Below, piece by piece: positions 53,234-62,081 of a stretch of DNA of 64,000 bases. Origin of the DNA: an uncultured Phascolarctobacterium sp. (GTDB lineage Bacteria > Bacillota > Negativicutes > Acidaminococcales > Acidaminococcaceae); contig UQXH01000003.1 of NCBI GenBank assembly GCA_900545025.1, positions 49,482 through 113,481 on the forward strand, in the 5' to 3' direction. Numbering within the stretch: position 1 is the stretch's first letter; each line of letters opens with the position of its first letter. Position numbers and translations under genes: made by a program. The notes under the pieces are model-generated. The model saw only the letters and a list, made by a program, of their open reading frames with translations, ran no database searches and was not told where the DNA came from.

Positions 53234-54757
53234 TTATTTTTCCATCAGGCTGCTGCCAGTCATAGCAGCAGGCTTGTCAATATGCAAAAGCTTCAGCAGC
53301 GTCGGCGCGATATCTGCCAAAATACCGCTGTGCAGTTTGTGTTCTTCATTGCTTACCAAAATAAACGGTACTGGATTGGTGGTATGAGCAGTATGGGGCT
53401 GACCGGTAGTTTCATCCGTCATTTTCTCCAAGTTGCCGTGGTCGGCAGTAATGCAGACGCTGCCGCCAAGCGCCAGCACTTTCGCTACAATCCTGCCGGC
53501 ACATTCATCCACGGTTTCCATAGCTTTTACAGCTGCTTCCAGTACGCCTGTGTGACCAACCATATCAGGATTAGCAAAGTTAAGGATTACTACGTCAAAT
53601 TTATCTTTATCCAGCTCTGTCAGCAAAGCTTCCGTAACTTCACGGGCGCTCATTTCCGGCTGCAAATCATAAGTGGCAACCTTTGGGGACGGAATCAGGA
53701 TGCGTTCTTCCCCTGCATTAGGAGCCTCTACCCCGCCATTAAAGAAAAAGGTTACATGGGCGTATTTTTCTGTTTCCGCAATACGCAGCTGCTGCAAGCC
53801 CTGCTTTGCCAGCACTTCACCCAAGGTATCTTCATAGGTCTGCGGCGGAAAAGCAACCGGAGCGGCAATCGTAGCATCATACTGCGTCATGCAGACAAAA
53901 TTAACCGGCAATACACCTTCCGGGCGTTGAAAACCATCAAACTCATTTTCGCTCAATGCCCTTGTCATCTGACGGGCACGGTCAGGACGGAAATTAAAGA
54001 AAACAATTCCGTCACCGGCAGTAATCCTGCCGTCATTTTCTCCTACGATAAAAGGAACGACAAATTCATCGGTTATTCCCTGCGCATAGGAACGCTCCAC
54101 GCCGCTGACTGCGTCCCCGACATGTTCGCCTTCACCCAGCACTAAAGCGCGGTAAGCCCTTTCCGTACGCTCCCAGCGTTTATCGCGGTCCATAGCATAA
54201 TAACGGCCGCTGACAGTCGCTATCTTGCCTACGCCAATCTGCTGCATAGCTTCCTGCAGCTGCTGCAGATAAGTTACTGCGGTTTTGGGACCTACATCAC
54301 GGCCGTCCAGAAAGGCATGTACATAAACCTTTTCCAGACCTTGCTGACGCGCCATTTCCACCAGAGCAATTACATGCTCCAAATGGCTGTGCACACCGCC
54401 GTCAGACAAAAGACCCATTAAATGCAGTGCCTTGCCGGCAGCCTTTGTCTTAGCCATAACATCAGTAAGAACAGGATTGGTAAAGAAATCACCGTCTTTA
54501 ACCGCCTTAGTAATGCGGGTCAGTTCCTGATAAATAATGCGCCCAGCACCAATGTTCAGGTGACCTACTTCAGAATTGCCCATCTGTCCGTCCGGCAGTC
54601 CAACAGCACCGCCGCTGGCTTTCAGTGTAGTATGGGGATATTCTGCAAAAAATTTATCCAGGCAGGGTGTCGCAGCCACAGCAGCAGCATTGCTGCTGCT
54701 GGCGGGAGCGATTCCCCAACCGTCAAGAATCATCAGTAAAACAGGTTTTTTAGCCAT
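53234..54757 (-). CDS. gpmI: Cofactor-independent phosphoglycerate mutase
   Basis: 507-residue Mn2+-dependent iPGM. Phosphoryl-carrying Ser in PDGQMGNSEVGHLNIG (about 62), and metal-binding His/Asp in DHGNLEKM and NPDMVGHTG. Interconverts 3- and 2-phosphoglycerate. 12 bp after the PGK-TIM gene. Confidence 0.97.
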   Translation of the reverse strand: MAKKPVLLMILDGWGIAPASSSNAAAVAATPCLDKFFAEYPHTTLKASGGAVGLPDGQMGNSEVGHLNIGAGRIIYQELTRITKAVKDGDFFTNPVLTDVMAKTKAAGKALHLMGLLSDGGVHSHLEHVIALVEMARQQGLEKVYVHAFLDGRDVGPKTAVTYLQQLQEAMQQIGVGKIATVSGRYYAMDRDKRWERTERAYRALVLGEGEHVGDAVSGVERSYAQGITDEFVVPFIVGENDGRITAGDGIVFFNFRPDRARQMTRALSENEFDGFQRPEGVLPVNFVCMTQYDATIAAPVAFPPQTYEDTLGEVLAKQGLQQLRIAETEKYAHVTFFFNGGVEAPNAGEERILIPSPKVATYDLQPEMSAREVTEALLTELDKDKFDVVILNFANPDMVGHTGVLEAAVKAMETVDECAGRIVAKVLALGGSVCITADHGNLEKMTDETTGQPHTAHTTNPVPFILVSNEEHKLHSGILADIAPTLLKLLHIDKPAAMTGSSLMEK

Positions 54758-54769
54758 TGTCAGCCTCGC

Positions 54770-56695
54770 TTAAAAACTGCGCACAATAGCCGCAAATTTA
54801 GCTGCGTCCAGGCTTGCACCGCCAACCAGTACACCGTCGATACCGCTGATATTAAATTCAGCAGCATTTTCCGGAGTTACGCTGCCGCCATACAGGATGC
54901 GTACCTTTCTGGCTACCTCTTCGGAGAAGATGCGGGCAACTTTAGCACGAATCATGCGGCAGACTTCCAGTGCATCTTCAGCTGTTGCTGCTTTACCGGT
55001 ACCGATAGCCCAAAGCGGCTCATAGGCAATTACCAGATTTTCTGCCTCTTCAGCAGAAACTACTTTGAGAGCGCTTTGCAGCTGCATGCTGATTTTGCGT
55101 GCAGTCTTACCTGCTTCACGTTCAGCCAGGTTTTCGCCTACGCACAGTACAGGTTTCAGACCGTTGCGATAAGCAGCAGTCATCTTACGGGCAACATTTA
55201 TTTCATTGTCGCCAAACATGGTGCGGCGTTCGCTGTGGCCGATAATTACATACTCAGCGCAGATATCGGCAATCATAGCGCCGGAAACAGCACCGGTATA
55301 AGCGCCGGCATCTTCCCAGTGCAGATCCTGTGCGCCATAGCCGACATGTTTGCCGTCAATAGCATCAGCAACGCTTTCTAAAGCTGTGAAGGGCGGAAAT
55401 ATAACTACTTCATTTAAAGTACCGTTGGTTTCCATAACGATATCTTCTGCCAGCTCTACTGCTTCATTAACATTTTTATGCATCTTCCAGTTACCGGCAA
55501 CCATTTTGCGGCGCAGGTCGTCCAGCGCAGCTACGCCCGGCAGTACCTTGCCTTCCAGATATTCCAGAGATGCGCCGCCGCCAGTAGAGATATGGCTGAT
55601 TTTATCAGCCAGACCCAGTTTTTCAATAGCAGCAACGGAATCGCCGCCGCCGACAATGCTGACAGCACGGCTCCTGGCAACTGCTTTGGCAACTGCTTCG
55701 GTACCTTTGCAGAAAGCGTCCATTTCAAATACGCCCATAGGTCCGTTCCACACAATCATCTTAGCGTCTTTCAGCGCTTCTGCATAAGCAGCACGGGTTC
55801 CTTCACCGATATCAAGAGCCATATACTCCTGATTCAAATTGTCGATTTTTTCAGTGACATGTTTAGCGTCAGCAGCAAAAGCTTCGGACATTACCAAATC
55901 AGTAGGCAGGAGCATATTTACCTTATTGGCTTTTGCTTTAGCCAGCAGTTCCTTAGCCAGTTCCATCTTGTCTTCTTCAACTAAGGATTTGCCAACCTTA
56001 TAGCCTTGAGCAGCCAGGAAGGTATTTGCCATACCGCCGCCGATAAGAAGGGTATCTACCTTATCCAGCAGGTTTTCAATAACGCCGATTTTATCGGAAA
56101 CCTTAGCGCCGCCGATAATAGCTGCAAAAGGATGCAGCGGTTCAGTAACGGCACGGCCGACAAATTTGATTTCCTTTTCCAGCAGGAAGCCTGCAGCAGC
56201 AGGCAGGAAATGAGTTACGCCTTCAACAGAAGCATGAGCTCTGTGAGAAACGCCGAAACCGTCATTGATATACAAATCAGCTAAAGAAGCCAGTTTTTCA
56301 GCAAACTCAAGATTGTTCTTTTCCTCTTCTTTATGGAAGCGGAGATTTTCCAGCAGCAGTACCTGTCCTGCTTTGAGAGCTTTGGCAGCAGCTTTGGCTT
56401 CCTTGCCCACGCAATCAGGAGCAAAAGCAACCTTCTGACCCAGCAGCTTGCTTAAATGTTCGGCAACCGGAGCCAGAGAATATTTCATATTTACTTCTCC
56501 CTTAGGACGTCCCAAGTGAGCCATCAAAATAACAGCTGCTTTATTTTCCAGCAGATATTTGATGGTATCTAAAGAAGCGCGAATCCTGGTATCGTCGGAA
56601 ATATTGCCGTTATCGTCAAAAGGAACGTTAAAGTCCACACGTACCAGCACTTTTTTGCCGGCAACCTCAAGATCGCGAATACTTTTTTTATCCAT
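54770..56695 (-). CDS. pgk-tpiA: Phosphoglycerate kinase - triosephosphate isomerase fusion
   Basis: 641-residue bifunctional glycolytic enzyme. PGK about 1-397: RVDFNVPF, substrate-binding HLGRPKG, GGGMANTFLAA and ATP-site GGGDSVAA. TIM from about residue 398: MVAGNWKMHKN, catalytic His in IGHSERR and Glu in AYEPLWAIGTGKAAT. The join is continuous, LDDLRRKMVAGNW, with no stop and no convincing ribosome site before the internal Met. A comparable PGK-TIM fusion is known from Thermotoga. Confidence 0.95.
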   Translation of the reverse strand: MDKKSIRDLEVAGKKVLVRVDFNVPFDDNGNISDDTRIRASLDTIKYLLENKAAVILMAHLGRPKGEVNMKYSLAPVAEHLSKLLGQKVAFAPDCVGKEAKAAAKALKAGQVLLLENLRFHKEEEKNNLEFAEKLASLADLYINDGFGVSHRAHASVEGVTHFLPAAAGFLLEKEIKFVGRAVTEPLHPFAAIIGGAKVSDKIGVIENLLDKVDTLLIGGGMANTFLAAQGYKVGKSLVEEDKMELAKELLAKAKANKVNMLLPTDLVMSEAFAADAKHVTEKIDNLNQEYMALDIGEGTRAAYAEALKDAKMIVWNGPMGVFEMDAFCKGTEAVAKAVARSRAVSIVGGGDSVAAIEKLGLADKISHISTGGGASLEYLEGKVLPGVAALDDLRRKMVAGNWKMHKNVNEAVELAEDIVMETNGTLNEVVIFPPFTALESVADAIDGKHVGYGAQDLHWEDAGAYTGAVSGAMIADICAEYVIIGHSERRTMFGDNEINVARKMTAAYRNGLKPVLCVGENLAEREAGKTARKISMQLQSALKVVSAEEAENLVIAYEPLWAIGTGKAATAEDALEVCRMIRAKVARIFSEEVARKVRILYGGSVTPENAAEFNISGIDGVLVGGASLDAAKFAAIVRSF

Positions 56696-56712
56696 TAAAT
56701 TTTACCCCTATC

Positions 56713-57717
56713 TTACAGGCCTTTTTTAGCAATATAGCAAGCCAGATCTACAACGCGGTTGGAATAACCCCATTCATTATCATACCAGCTAACAACTTTA
56801 GCCATACGCGGGCCAACCATCATAGTAGACAGACCGTCAACAATGGAGCTCAGCGGGCAGCCGTTGTAATCGCGGGAAACCAGCGGCAGTTCATTGTAAC
56901 CCATGATGCCTTTCAGCTTGCCTTCAGCAGCTTCTTTCAAAGCAGCATTGATTTCTTCTGCAGTAGTATCGGTTTTCAGCAGTACGGTCAGGTCGGTAAT
57001 AGAAACGTTAGGAGTAGGAACACGCATAGCAAAACCGTTCAGTTTGCCTTTCAGTTCCGGCAGTACCAGGGCAACAGCTTTAGCAGCACCGGTAGTTGTC
57101 GGGATGATGGAGCAAGCTGCAGCACGGGCACGGCGCAGGTCTTTATGCGGCAGGTCCAGGATACGCTGATCATTGGTATAGGAGTGAACAGTGGTCATCA
57201 GGCCGCTTTCAATACCGAATTTTTCCAGCAATACTTTGGTGAACGGAGCCAGGCAGTTAGTGGTGCAGGAAGCATTGGAAATAATGTTGTGCTGTGCAGG
57301 ATCATATTTTTCTTCGTTAACACCCATAACAATGGTGATATCTTCCTGTTTTGCCGGTGCGGAAATAATAACTTTTTTAGCGCCTGCATCCAGATGAGCT
57401 TTAGCTTTCGGGCCTTCGGTGAAACGGCCGGTAGATTCAACAACGATTTCTACACCCAGTTCGCCCCAGGGCAATTTTGCCGGATCGGTCTGAGCCAGGA
57501 CTTTTACTTTATGGCCGTCAACTACGATATAGTCGCCGTCAACAGTTACTTCATGAGGGAAAGTACCATGCACGGAATCATATTTCAGCAGATGAGCTAA
57601 AGTAGCAGCGTCGGTCAGGTCGTTAACAGCAACAACTTCAACTTCAGGATTAGAGAATGCAACGCGGAAAACTTCGCGGCCGATACGGCCAAAACCATTG
57701 ATACCAATTTTTGTCAT
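56713..57717 (-). CDS. gap: Glyceraldehyde-3-phosphate dehydrogenase
   Basis: 334 residues, NAD-type. GINGFGRIGREVFR (Rossmann), catalytic Cys in ISNASCTTNCLAP (about 152), and WYDNEWGYSNRVVDL. First catabolic gene after cggR and presumably the CggR target. Confidence 0.97.
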   Translation of the reverse strand: MTKIGINGFGRIGREVFRVAFSNPEVEVVAVNDLTDAATLAHLLKYDSVHGTFPHEVTVDGDYIVVDGHKVKVLAQTDPAKLPWGELGVEIVVESTGRFTEGPKAKAHLDAGAKKVIISAPAKQEDITIVMGVNEEKYDPAQHNIISNASCTTNCLAPFTKVLLEKFGIESGLMTTVHSYTNDQRILDLPHKDLRRARAAACSIIPTTTGAAKAVALVLPELKGKLNGFAMRVPTPNVSITDLTVLLKTDTTAEEINAALKEAAEGKLKGIMGYNELPLVSRDYNGCPLSSIVDGLSTMMVGPRMAKVVSWYDNEWGYSNRVVDLACYIAKKGL

Positions 57718-57762
57718 AGTAATTCCTCCTTAAATGTACAATGAATATATTTTATATTTTTT

Positions 57763-57774
57763 GCACTAAAGTGC
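57763..57774 (-). promoter_or_regulatory. Perfect palindrome between cggR and gap
   Basis: GCACTAAAGTGC lies 4 bp from the cggR stop in the 60-bp gap before gap. In B. subtilis the corresponding cggR-gapA junction is cleaved to stabilise gapA mRNA; this hairpin may do similarly. Function inferred only from position. Confidence 0.45.
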
Positions 57775-57777
57775 TTA

Positions 57778-58815
57778 TTAAGCTTTTTCTGACGACATCC
57801 TGATTATTTCTCTGGCTGCCGCTTCGTCGGTAATAAGTATATCCTGTCTGGAAGCGCGGATAACGGAAAGAATTGCCGCCGCTTTGGACCGTCCGCCGGC
57901 AACGCCGATAATAGTACCGATATGCTGCAGATCCTGCAGCATCAGTCCGGCGTTATTGGTCATAAAGACCTGCCTGCCGTCCAGCGCGCAGTACTGGCCA
58001 AAAGCTTCGCCTACAGCGCCGTCTGCTTCCAGCTTGCTGATAACCTCCGGCGGCAAGCGTCTGTGCCGGGCCATGATATTTGCTCTGCCCACGCCGTGCA
58101 CCAGGATATCCGCCCGCTTGATAATATCGACCACAGAACGTACGCCGATATCCTCCCGCAGGATGCTGTTTAAGATTTCCTCACTGACGCTGTCCGGCAC
58201 ATACAGCTGTCTGTAAGCTGCTCCCATGCGCTGCGCCAGTACGGTCGCTATGGTATTAGCCTGCAGCTCCACATTATCTCCCAAACCGCCTCGCGCCGGA
58301 ACAACCATGGTATCCGGCTGACTGCCGGTAATATTAGCCGCCATGGCCGCCATAGTAGTACCGCCGCTGACAGCGACGATGTGTCTGCCGCCGTCGCCAA
58401 GCAGCTTGCTGAGGATACGTGCCGCTGTACGGCCTATCTCCCTCTTGACGATGTCCTCCTGATCAGAGTCGCCCGGGATGATAACTACCCTGCCGATATG
58501 CAGCGTTTCACTGAGAGTATTTTCCAGAAAGGAAATATCCTGCAGCTTGCGCACATAATCAGCCAGCTCCGTAAGGATATTCATACCTTCATCTGTCACT
58601 GACATGCCTGCCGCGGAAAAGGCCAGCAGACCGCTTTTTTTCAGGAAGTCCACCTGCGAGCGCAAAATGCGCTCACTCAACCCCAGCCTTGCTGCCAGTG
58701 CTCTGCGCCCGATAGGATATTCATGGCTGACCTGCCGCAGGATCTGATATCTTTGTACTAACAGGTCGGTTAGTTCGGGCACTATTTTTTTCTGCAAATT
58801 GATGATGCTGTCCAT
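57778..58815 (-). CDS. cggR: Central glycolytic genes regulator CggR (SorC/DeoR family)
   Basis: 345 residues. N-terminal winged helix (YPIGRRALAARLGLSERILRSQVDFLKKSGLL) and C-terminal SIS-like sugar-phosphate domain (VAVSGGTTMAAMAANI; HGVGRANIMARHRRL). In Bacillus it represses the gap operon and is relieved by fructose-1,6-bisphosphate. Two GGGACA direct repeats lie just upstream. Confidence 0.93.
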   Translation of the reverse strand: MDSIINLQKKIVPELTDLLVQRYQILRQVSHEYPIGRRALAARLGLSERILRSQVDFLKKSGLLAFSAAGMSVTDEGMNILTELADYVRKLQDISFLENTLSETLHIGRVVIIPGDSDQEDIVKREIGRTAARILSKLLGDGGRHIVAVSGGTTMAAMAANITGSQPDTMVVPARGGLGDNVELQANTIATVLAQRMGAAYRQLYVPDSVSEEILNSILREDIGVRSVVDIIKRADILVHGVGRANIMARHRRLPPEVISKLEADGAVGEAFGQYCALDGRQVFMTNNAGLMLQDLQHIGTIIGVAGGRSKAAAILSVIRASRQDILITDEAAAREIIRMSSEKA

Positions 58816-58844
58816 AATAATCCTTTATATTTCAGCATAAAGAT

Positions 58845-58940
58845 TTTGTCCCTCGTGGTACTTTTTGTGTCCCACACATTCTGCTAAGTTTTCTGAAATA
58901 TTTCCTTTCTCATTTTAGCATAATCTACTTAATAAATAAA
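58845..58940 (-). promoter_or_regulatory. cggR promoter and CggR operator
   Basis: GGGAC occurs twice on the minus strand (58869-58873 and 58848-58852), 21 bp apart, like the tandem CGGGAC repeats of the Bacillus operator. A weak promoter TTTATT (58935-58940) -17 bp- TAAAAT (58912-58917) lies upstream, so the operator is downstream of the start. Confidence 0.7.
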
Positions 58941-58992
58941 GTACTCTAAATTTAAAAAAGCGTAAATTATAAAGCCCAAAACCCTGCCAAAT

Positions 58993-59026
58993 AGAAAAGC
59001 CTGCACAGAACAATCTGTACAGGCAT
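58993..59026 (-). terminator. Terminator after queF
   Basis: Minus-strand stem GCCTGTACAGA / TCTGTGCAGGC followed by TTTTCTATTT. Confidence 0.87.
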
Positions 59027-59034
59027 AATTTATT

Positions 59035-59517
59035 TTATCTGTTAGTTATTTTTTCAGGATACATATCATGCTCAAACAAACGCTTGCGAGCCATTGCTTC
59101 CCACTGGGTACCGGGCTGGCCATAATTAGCATACGGGTCGATGGAGATCCCGCCGCGCGGTAAAAACTTGCCCCATACCTCTATATATTTAGGCGCCAGC
59201 AAAGCGATTAAATCCTTCATAATCCTGTTAACGCAGTCTTCATGAAATTCTCCAAAGTTTCTGTAGCTGAACAGATACAGCTTTAGGGACTTGCTTTCCA
59301 CCAGCTTGTTATCAGGAATATAGGCAATATAGATAGCAGCAAAATCAGGCTGCCCCGTCATCGGACACAGGCTGGTAAACTCCGGGCAGTTAAATTTAAC
59401 AAAATAATCATTATCTGGATGCTTATTATCAAATGCTTCCAATACTTCCGGCGCATAGCTCTGCGGATACTTGGTCTGCTGCTTGCCCAGCAGGCTCAAG
59501 CCAGGTATTTTACTCAT
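59035..59517 (-). CDS. queF: NADPH-dependent preQ0 reductase
   Basis: 160 residues, short YkvM-type QueF of the T-fold. Reduces preQ0 to preQ1. Catalytic Cys and QueF motif in PEFTSLCPMTGQPDFA, substrate Glu in ESKSLKLYLFSYRN. Overlaps queC by 8 bp; last gene of the operon. Confidence 0.96.
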   Translation of the reverse strand: MSKIPGLSLLGKQQTKYPQSYAPEVLEAFDNKHPDNDYFVKFNCPEFTSLCPMTGQPDFAAIYIAYIPDNKLVESKSLKLYLFSYRNFGEFHEDCVNRIMKDLIALLAPKYIEVWGKFLPRGGISIDPYANYGQPGTQWEAMARKRLFEHDMYPEKITNR

Positions 59518-60214
59518 GGCACTGCTCCTCTCTTATTTTAGCTAACGGATCAATACAGCTGTTGAGCTCAAAGGCTTTTTCTCTGTCGATACAGGTGCCG
59601 CACTTGCCGCAGGCATATTCATGTCCTTCATAACAGCTCCAGGTCAGCTCATAAGGCACGTTTAACTCCAATCCTTTGCGTACAATATCCTGTTTATGCA
59701 GCTTAACAAAGGGCGCCACAATCTTTACCTGTTTGCCACTTCCCAGATAGACGGCCTGATTCATAGCAGCATTAAATTCCTCGCTGCAGTCAGGATAAGC
59801 ATCGCCTGCGGCATCGTCGCTGTGCGCGCCATATAAAATAATGTCGCATTGCTTGCTGATAGCTATACTGGCTGCTGTCGACAAAAACAGCCCGTTGCGA
59901 AAAGGCACATAGGTAGAAATGACCGCTTCCTGCTTATTTTGCAGCTGCTCCTGGTAAGTACCGTGCGGAACTTCCTGAGTAGAATGACTGAGCAGGGAGC
60001 AATTACTGTAAGTAAAAATCTTCGTCAAATCTATTTCCAGCAGCTCAACCTCATAATAAGCGGCAATCTTCCTGGCCGCTTCCAGCTCTTTAACGTGCTT
60101 TTGCCCATAAGCAGCCATTAAGGCACAAACATTTTCTTTGCCATATTCATTTACAGCCATGGCAAGACAGGTTGAACTGTCTACGCCGCCGCTTAATAAA
60201 ACTAACGCTCTCAT
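59510..60214 (-). CDS. queC: 7-cyano-7-deazaguanine (preQ0) synthase
   Basis: 234 residues. ATP-PPase motif LLSGGVDSSTCLAM (about 6-19) and C-terminal zinc Cys set in SCYEGHEYACGKCGTCIDREKAF. Converts CDG to preQ0 using ammonia and ATP. Confidence 0.97.
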   Translation of the reverse strand: MRALVLLSGGVDSSTCLAMAVNEYGKENVCALMAAYGQKHVKELEAARKIAAYYEVELLEIDLTKIFTYSNCSLLSHSTQEVPHGTYQEQLQNKQEAVISTYVPFRNGLFLSTAASIAISKQCDIILYGAHSDDAAGDAYPDCSEEFNAAMNQAVYLGSGKQVKIVAPFVKLHKQDIVRKGLELNVPYELTWSCYEGHEYACGKCGTCIDREKAFELNSCIDPLAKIREEQCHE

Positions 60215-60226
60215 AATTTTCTTTCC

Positions 60227-60802
60227 TCACTTACCGCATACCCTGCTTTGCAGCAGATAATTATCCTTAAACGCCCCTAAAAAAGTAGTAGTCTCCGTCA
60301 AGCTGTTCGTCTTGGCAATGCCACGCGCCGTCATGCAGCTGTGCTTACCTTTTATCAGTACGGCAACATCTTCCGAGCCTGTAATCTTACGCATAATATA
60401 AGCAATATCACGGCCTATCTTTTCCTGCAGCTGCAGCCTTTTGCCAACTAAATCACAAATGCGGGCAATCTTGCTTAATCCCAGTACTCTCTGCTGAGGT
60501 ATATAGGCAACCGTCACCGTCATATCGTACATCAGCGCCAAATGGTGCTCGCAGCAGCTGAAAATCTCTATATCTCTGACAATGACCATGTCCTGGGAAA
60601 TATTTTCACCTTCCAAAGCAAAGCTTTTGTCATACATAGCTGCAATTTCATCATTGGTATAGTTCATACCGGCAAAAATCTCTTCATACATCCGCGCTAC
60701 CCGCTGGGGAGTTTCTCTCAGTCCTTCCCGCTCCGGGTCATCTCCCAAAGCAATCAGCAAGCCGCGAATATGCTTTTCAACAGCCTCTTTATCTATCATC
60801 AT
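60227..60802 (-). CDS. folE: GTP cyclohydrolase I
   Basis: 191 residues. Zinc ligands in CCEHHLALMYD and HSCMTARGI; LGLSKIARI is also typical. Makes dihydroneopterin triphosphate, the precursor of queuosine and of folate. Its position inside the queDE-CF operon ties it to the former. Confidence 0.97.
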   Translation of the reverse strand: MMIDKEAVEKHIRGLLIALGDDPEREGLRETPQRVARMYEEIFAGMNYTNDEIAAMYDKSFALEGENISQDMVIVRDIEIFSCCEHHLALMYDMTVTVAYIPQQRVLGLSKIARICDLVGKRLQLQEKIGRDIAYIMRKITGSEDVAVLIKGKHSCMTARGIAKTNSLTETTTFLGAFKDNYLLQSRVCGK

Positions 60803-61467
60803 ACACCTCTCTGCTGCGGGTCCCAGATTATCTTATGCAGCTGCAGCTGCAGATTGACACCGTTCAGACGATACTGCTTCATAAATTCTACAATTTCCGC
60901 CGGAGCAATAGCGCCATAAACCGGGCTGATATAGACGGAGCATTTTTCCGTCAGCTGAAAAACGGCAATAATCTCTCTTGCCCTCTCCAGGTCCTGGCGA
61001 CTGCCTGCCACAAATTTAACGGTATCTTCCGGCTTAAGATAAGCAAAATTCTCTGCCTTCATATAAGCTTCCATACCGCTTCCCGGCAGCTTGTAGTCCA
61101 AAGTAAAAAGCGGTGGATTTTTTAGTCTGCTGAACTCCGCAATACTGATACTGCCATTAGTCTCTATCTCCACGCTTAACGCGTCATCAGCAGCCAGCTT
61201 ATACAGTAAAACGTCAATTTCAGGCTGCAGCAGCGGCTCGCCGCCGGTTAAGGTTATGTTCCTGATGCCGCTCTTTTTAATCTCATCATACAGCTCATCC
61301 TCTGTCAGCTCTGTATAGGCCGCACTGTCTGTATTAGCCCAGCGGGTATCACAATAGCTGCAATGCAGATTGCACTTTTGAAATCTGACAAATAAAGCCA
61401 GCTGACCTGCTCTGCGTCCCTCGCCGTTAATACTGGTAAATATCTCTACTACCTTATAGCTTGCCAT
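60799..61467 (-). CDS. queE: 7-carboxy-7-deazaguanine synthase
   Basis: 222-residue radical SAM enzyme with the cluster motif in KCNLHCSYCDT and SAM-binding LTGGEPLLQPEI. Converts CPH4 to CDG. Overlaps folE by 4 bp and queD by one. Confidence 0.96.
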   Translation of the reverse strand: MASYKVVEIFTSINGEGRRAGQLALFVRFQKCNLHCSYCDTRWANTDSAAYTELTEDELYDEIKKSGIRNITLTGGEPLLQPEIDVLLYKLAADDALSVEIETNGSISIAEFSRLKNPPLFTLDYKLPGSGMEAYMKAENFAYLKPEDTVKFVAGSRQDLERAREIIAVFQLTEKCSVYISPVYGAIAPAEIVEFMKQYRLNGVNLQLQLHKIIWDPQQRGV

Positions 61468-61892
61468 TACACAGCCTCACTGTAAGCAGCACTGTTTGCA
61501 GGCGTTTCATAAACCGTAACCTGCTTTACAGGCAGCTGCTTACCTTTCAGAGAATCAAAAATATATTTTGCCAGTTTTTCCGCTGTCGGACGAAAATCCA
61601 CCTCAATAAGCTTAAAGCCCTCTTCCTGCAAAGCGGCAAAGGTTTTTGCCCGCAGCGTATTTTTTTCCACTATCAGCCCATGGTCAAAGTAATCAGCAAC
61701 CGCTTTTACTTCTTTTTTTAAATCGCCAAAATCAATGACCATATCCCTCATTTGGCCTGCCTGCTGCAGTTCATCACCTGCTGCCTCTACCTTAATCAGC
61801 CAGCGGTGTCCGTGAATATTTCTGCATTTACCATGATAGCCTGCTAAAAAATGGGCGCTGTCAAAGCTTGCTTCCGCAGTCAATATATACAT
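61467..61892 (-). CDS. queD: 6-carboxytetrahydropterin synthase
   Basis: 141-residue T-fold enzyme. Zinc His in SAHFLAGYHGKCRNIHGHRW (one upstream and HGH) with the catalytic Cys, plus DYFDHGLI. First enzyme after FolE. ATG at 61892 has AAGGAG 6 nt upstream; the longer frame crosses the leader terminator. Confidence 0.96.
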   Translation of the reverse strand: MYILTAEASFDSAHFLAGYHGKCRNIHGHRWLIKVEAAGDELQQAGQMRDMVIDFGDLKKEVKAVADYFDHGLIVEKNTLRAKTFAALQEEGFKLIEVDFRPTAEKLAKYIFDSLKGKQLPVKQVTVYETPANSAAYSEAV

Positions 61893-61912
61893 GCCGAACT
61901 CCTTTCCAAAAT

Positions 61913-62013
61913 AAAAAAACTCAAAAGGGCAGTTTGTACCCTTTTGAGTATGCAAATACAGTAAATAAGTGTCCTAGTTTTGTTTAAAGACAGGATGGTA
62001 CAAACGAACTGTC
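61913..62013 (-). promoter_or_regulatory. PreQ1-I riboswitch with terminator before queD
   Basis: Minus strand: P1 stem GACAG / CTGTC (61989-62013) with a loop containing TTCG and CC, then A-rich tail TTTAAACAAAACTAGGA (61971-61988), the preQ1-I form. After a linker comes a strong terminator CTCAAAAGGG / CCCTTTTGAG and T7 (61913-61948). PreQ1 should repress the whole queuosine operon. Confidence 0.9.
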
Positions 62014-62040
62014 TGTTATGAAATTTTTCTAACATATTAG

Positions 62041-62069
62041 ATTATATAGAAAATACTTTTCTTTGTCCA
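62041..62069 (-). promoter_or_regulatory. Promoter of the queD operon
   Basis: TGGACA (62064-62069) -17 bp- TATAAT (62041-62046), placing the start close before the preQ1 aptamer. Confidence 0.75.
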
Positions 62070-62081
62070 GTAAAACATATT

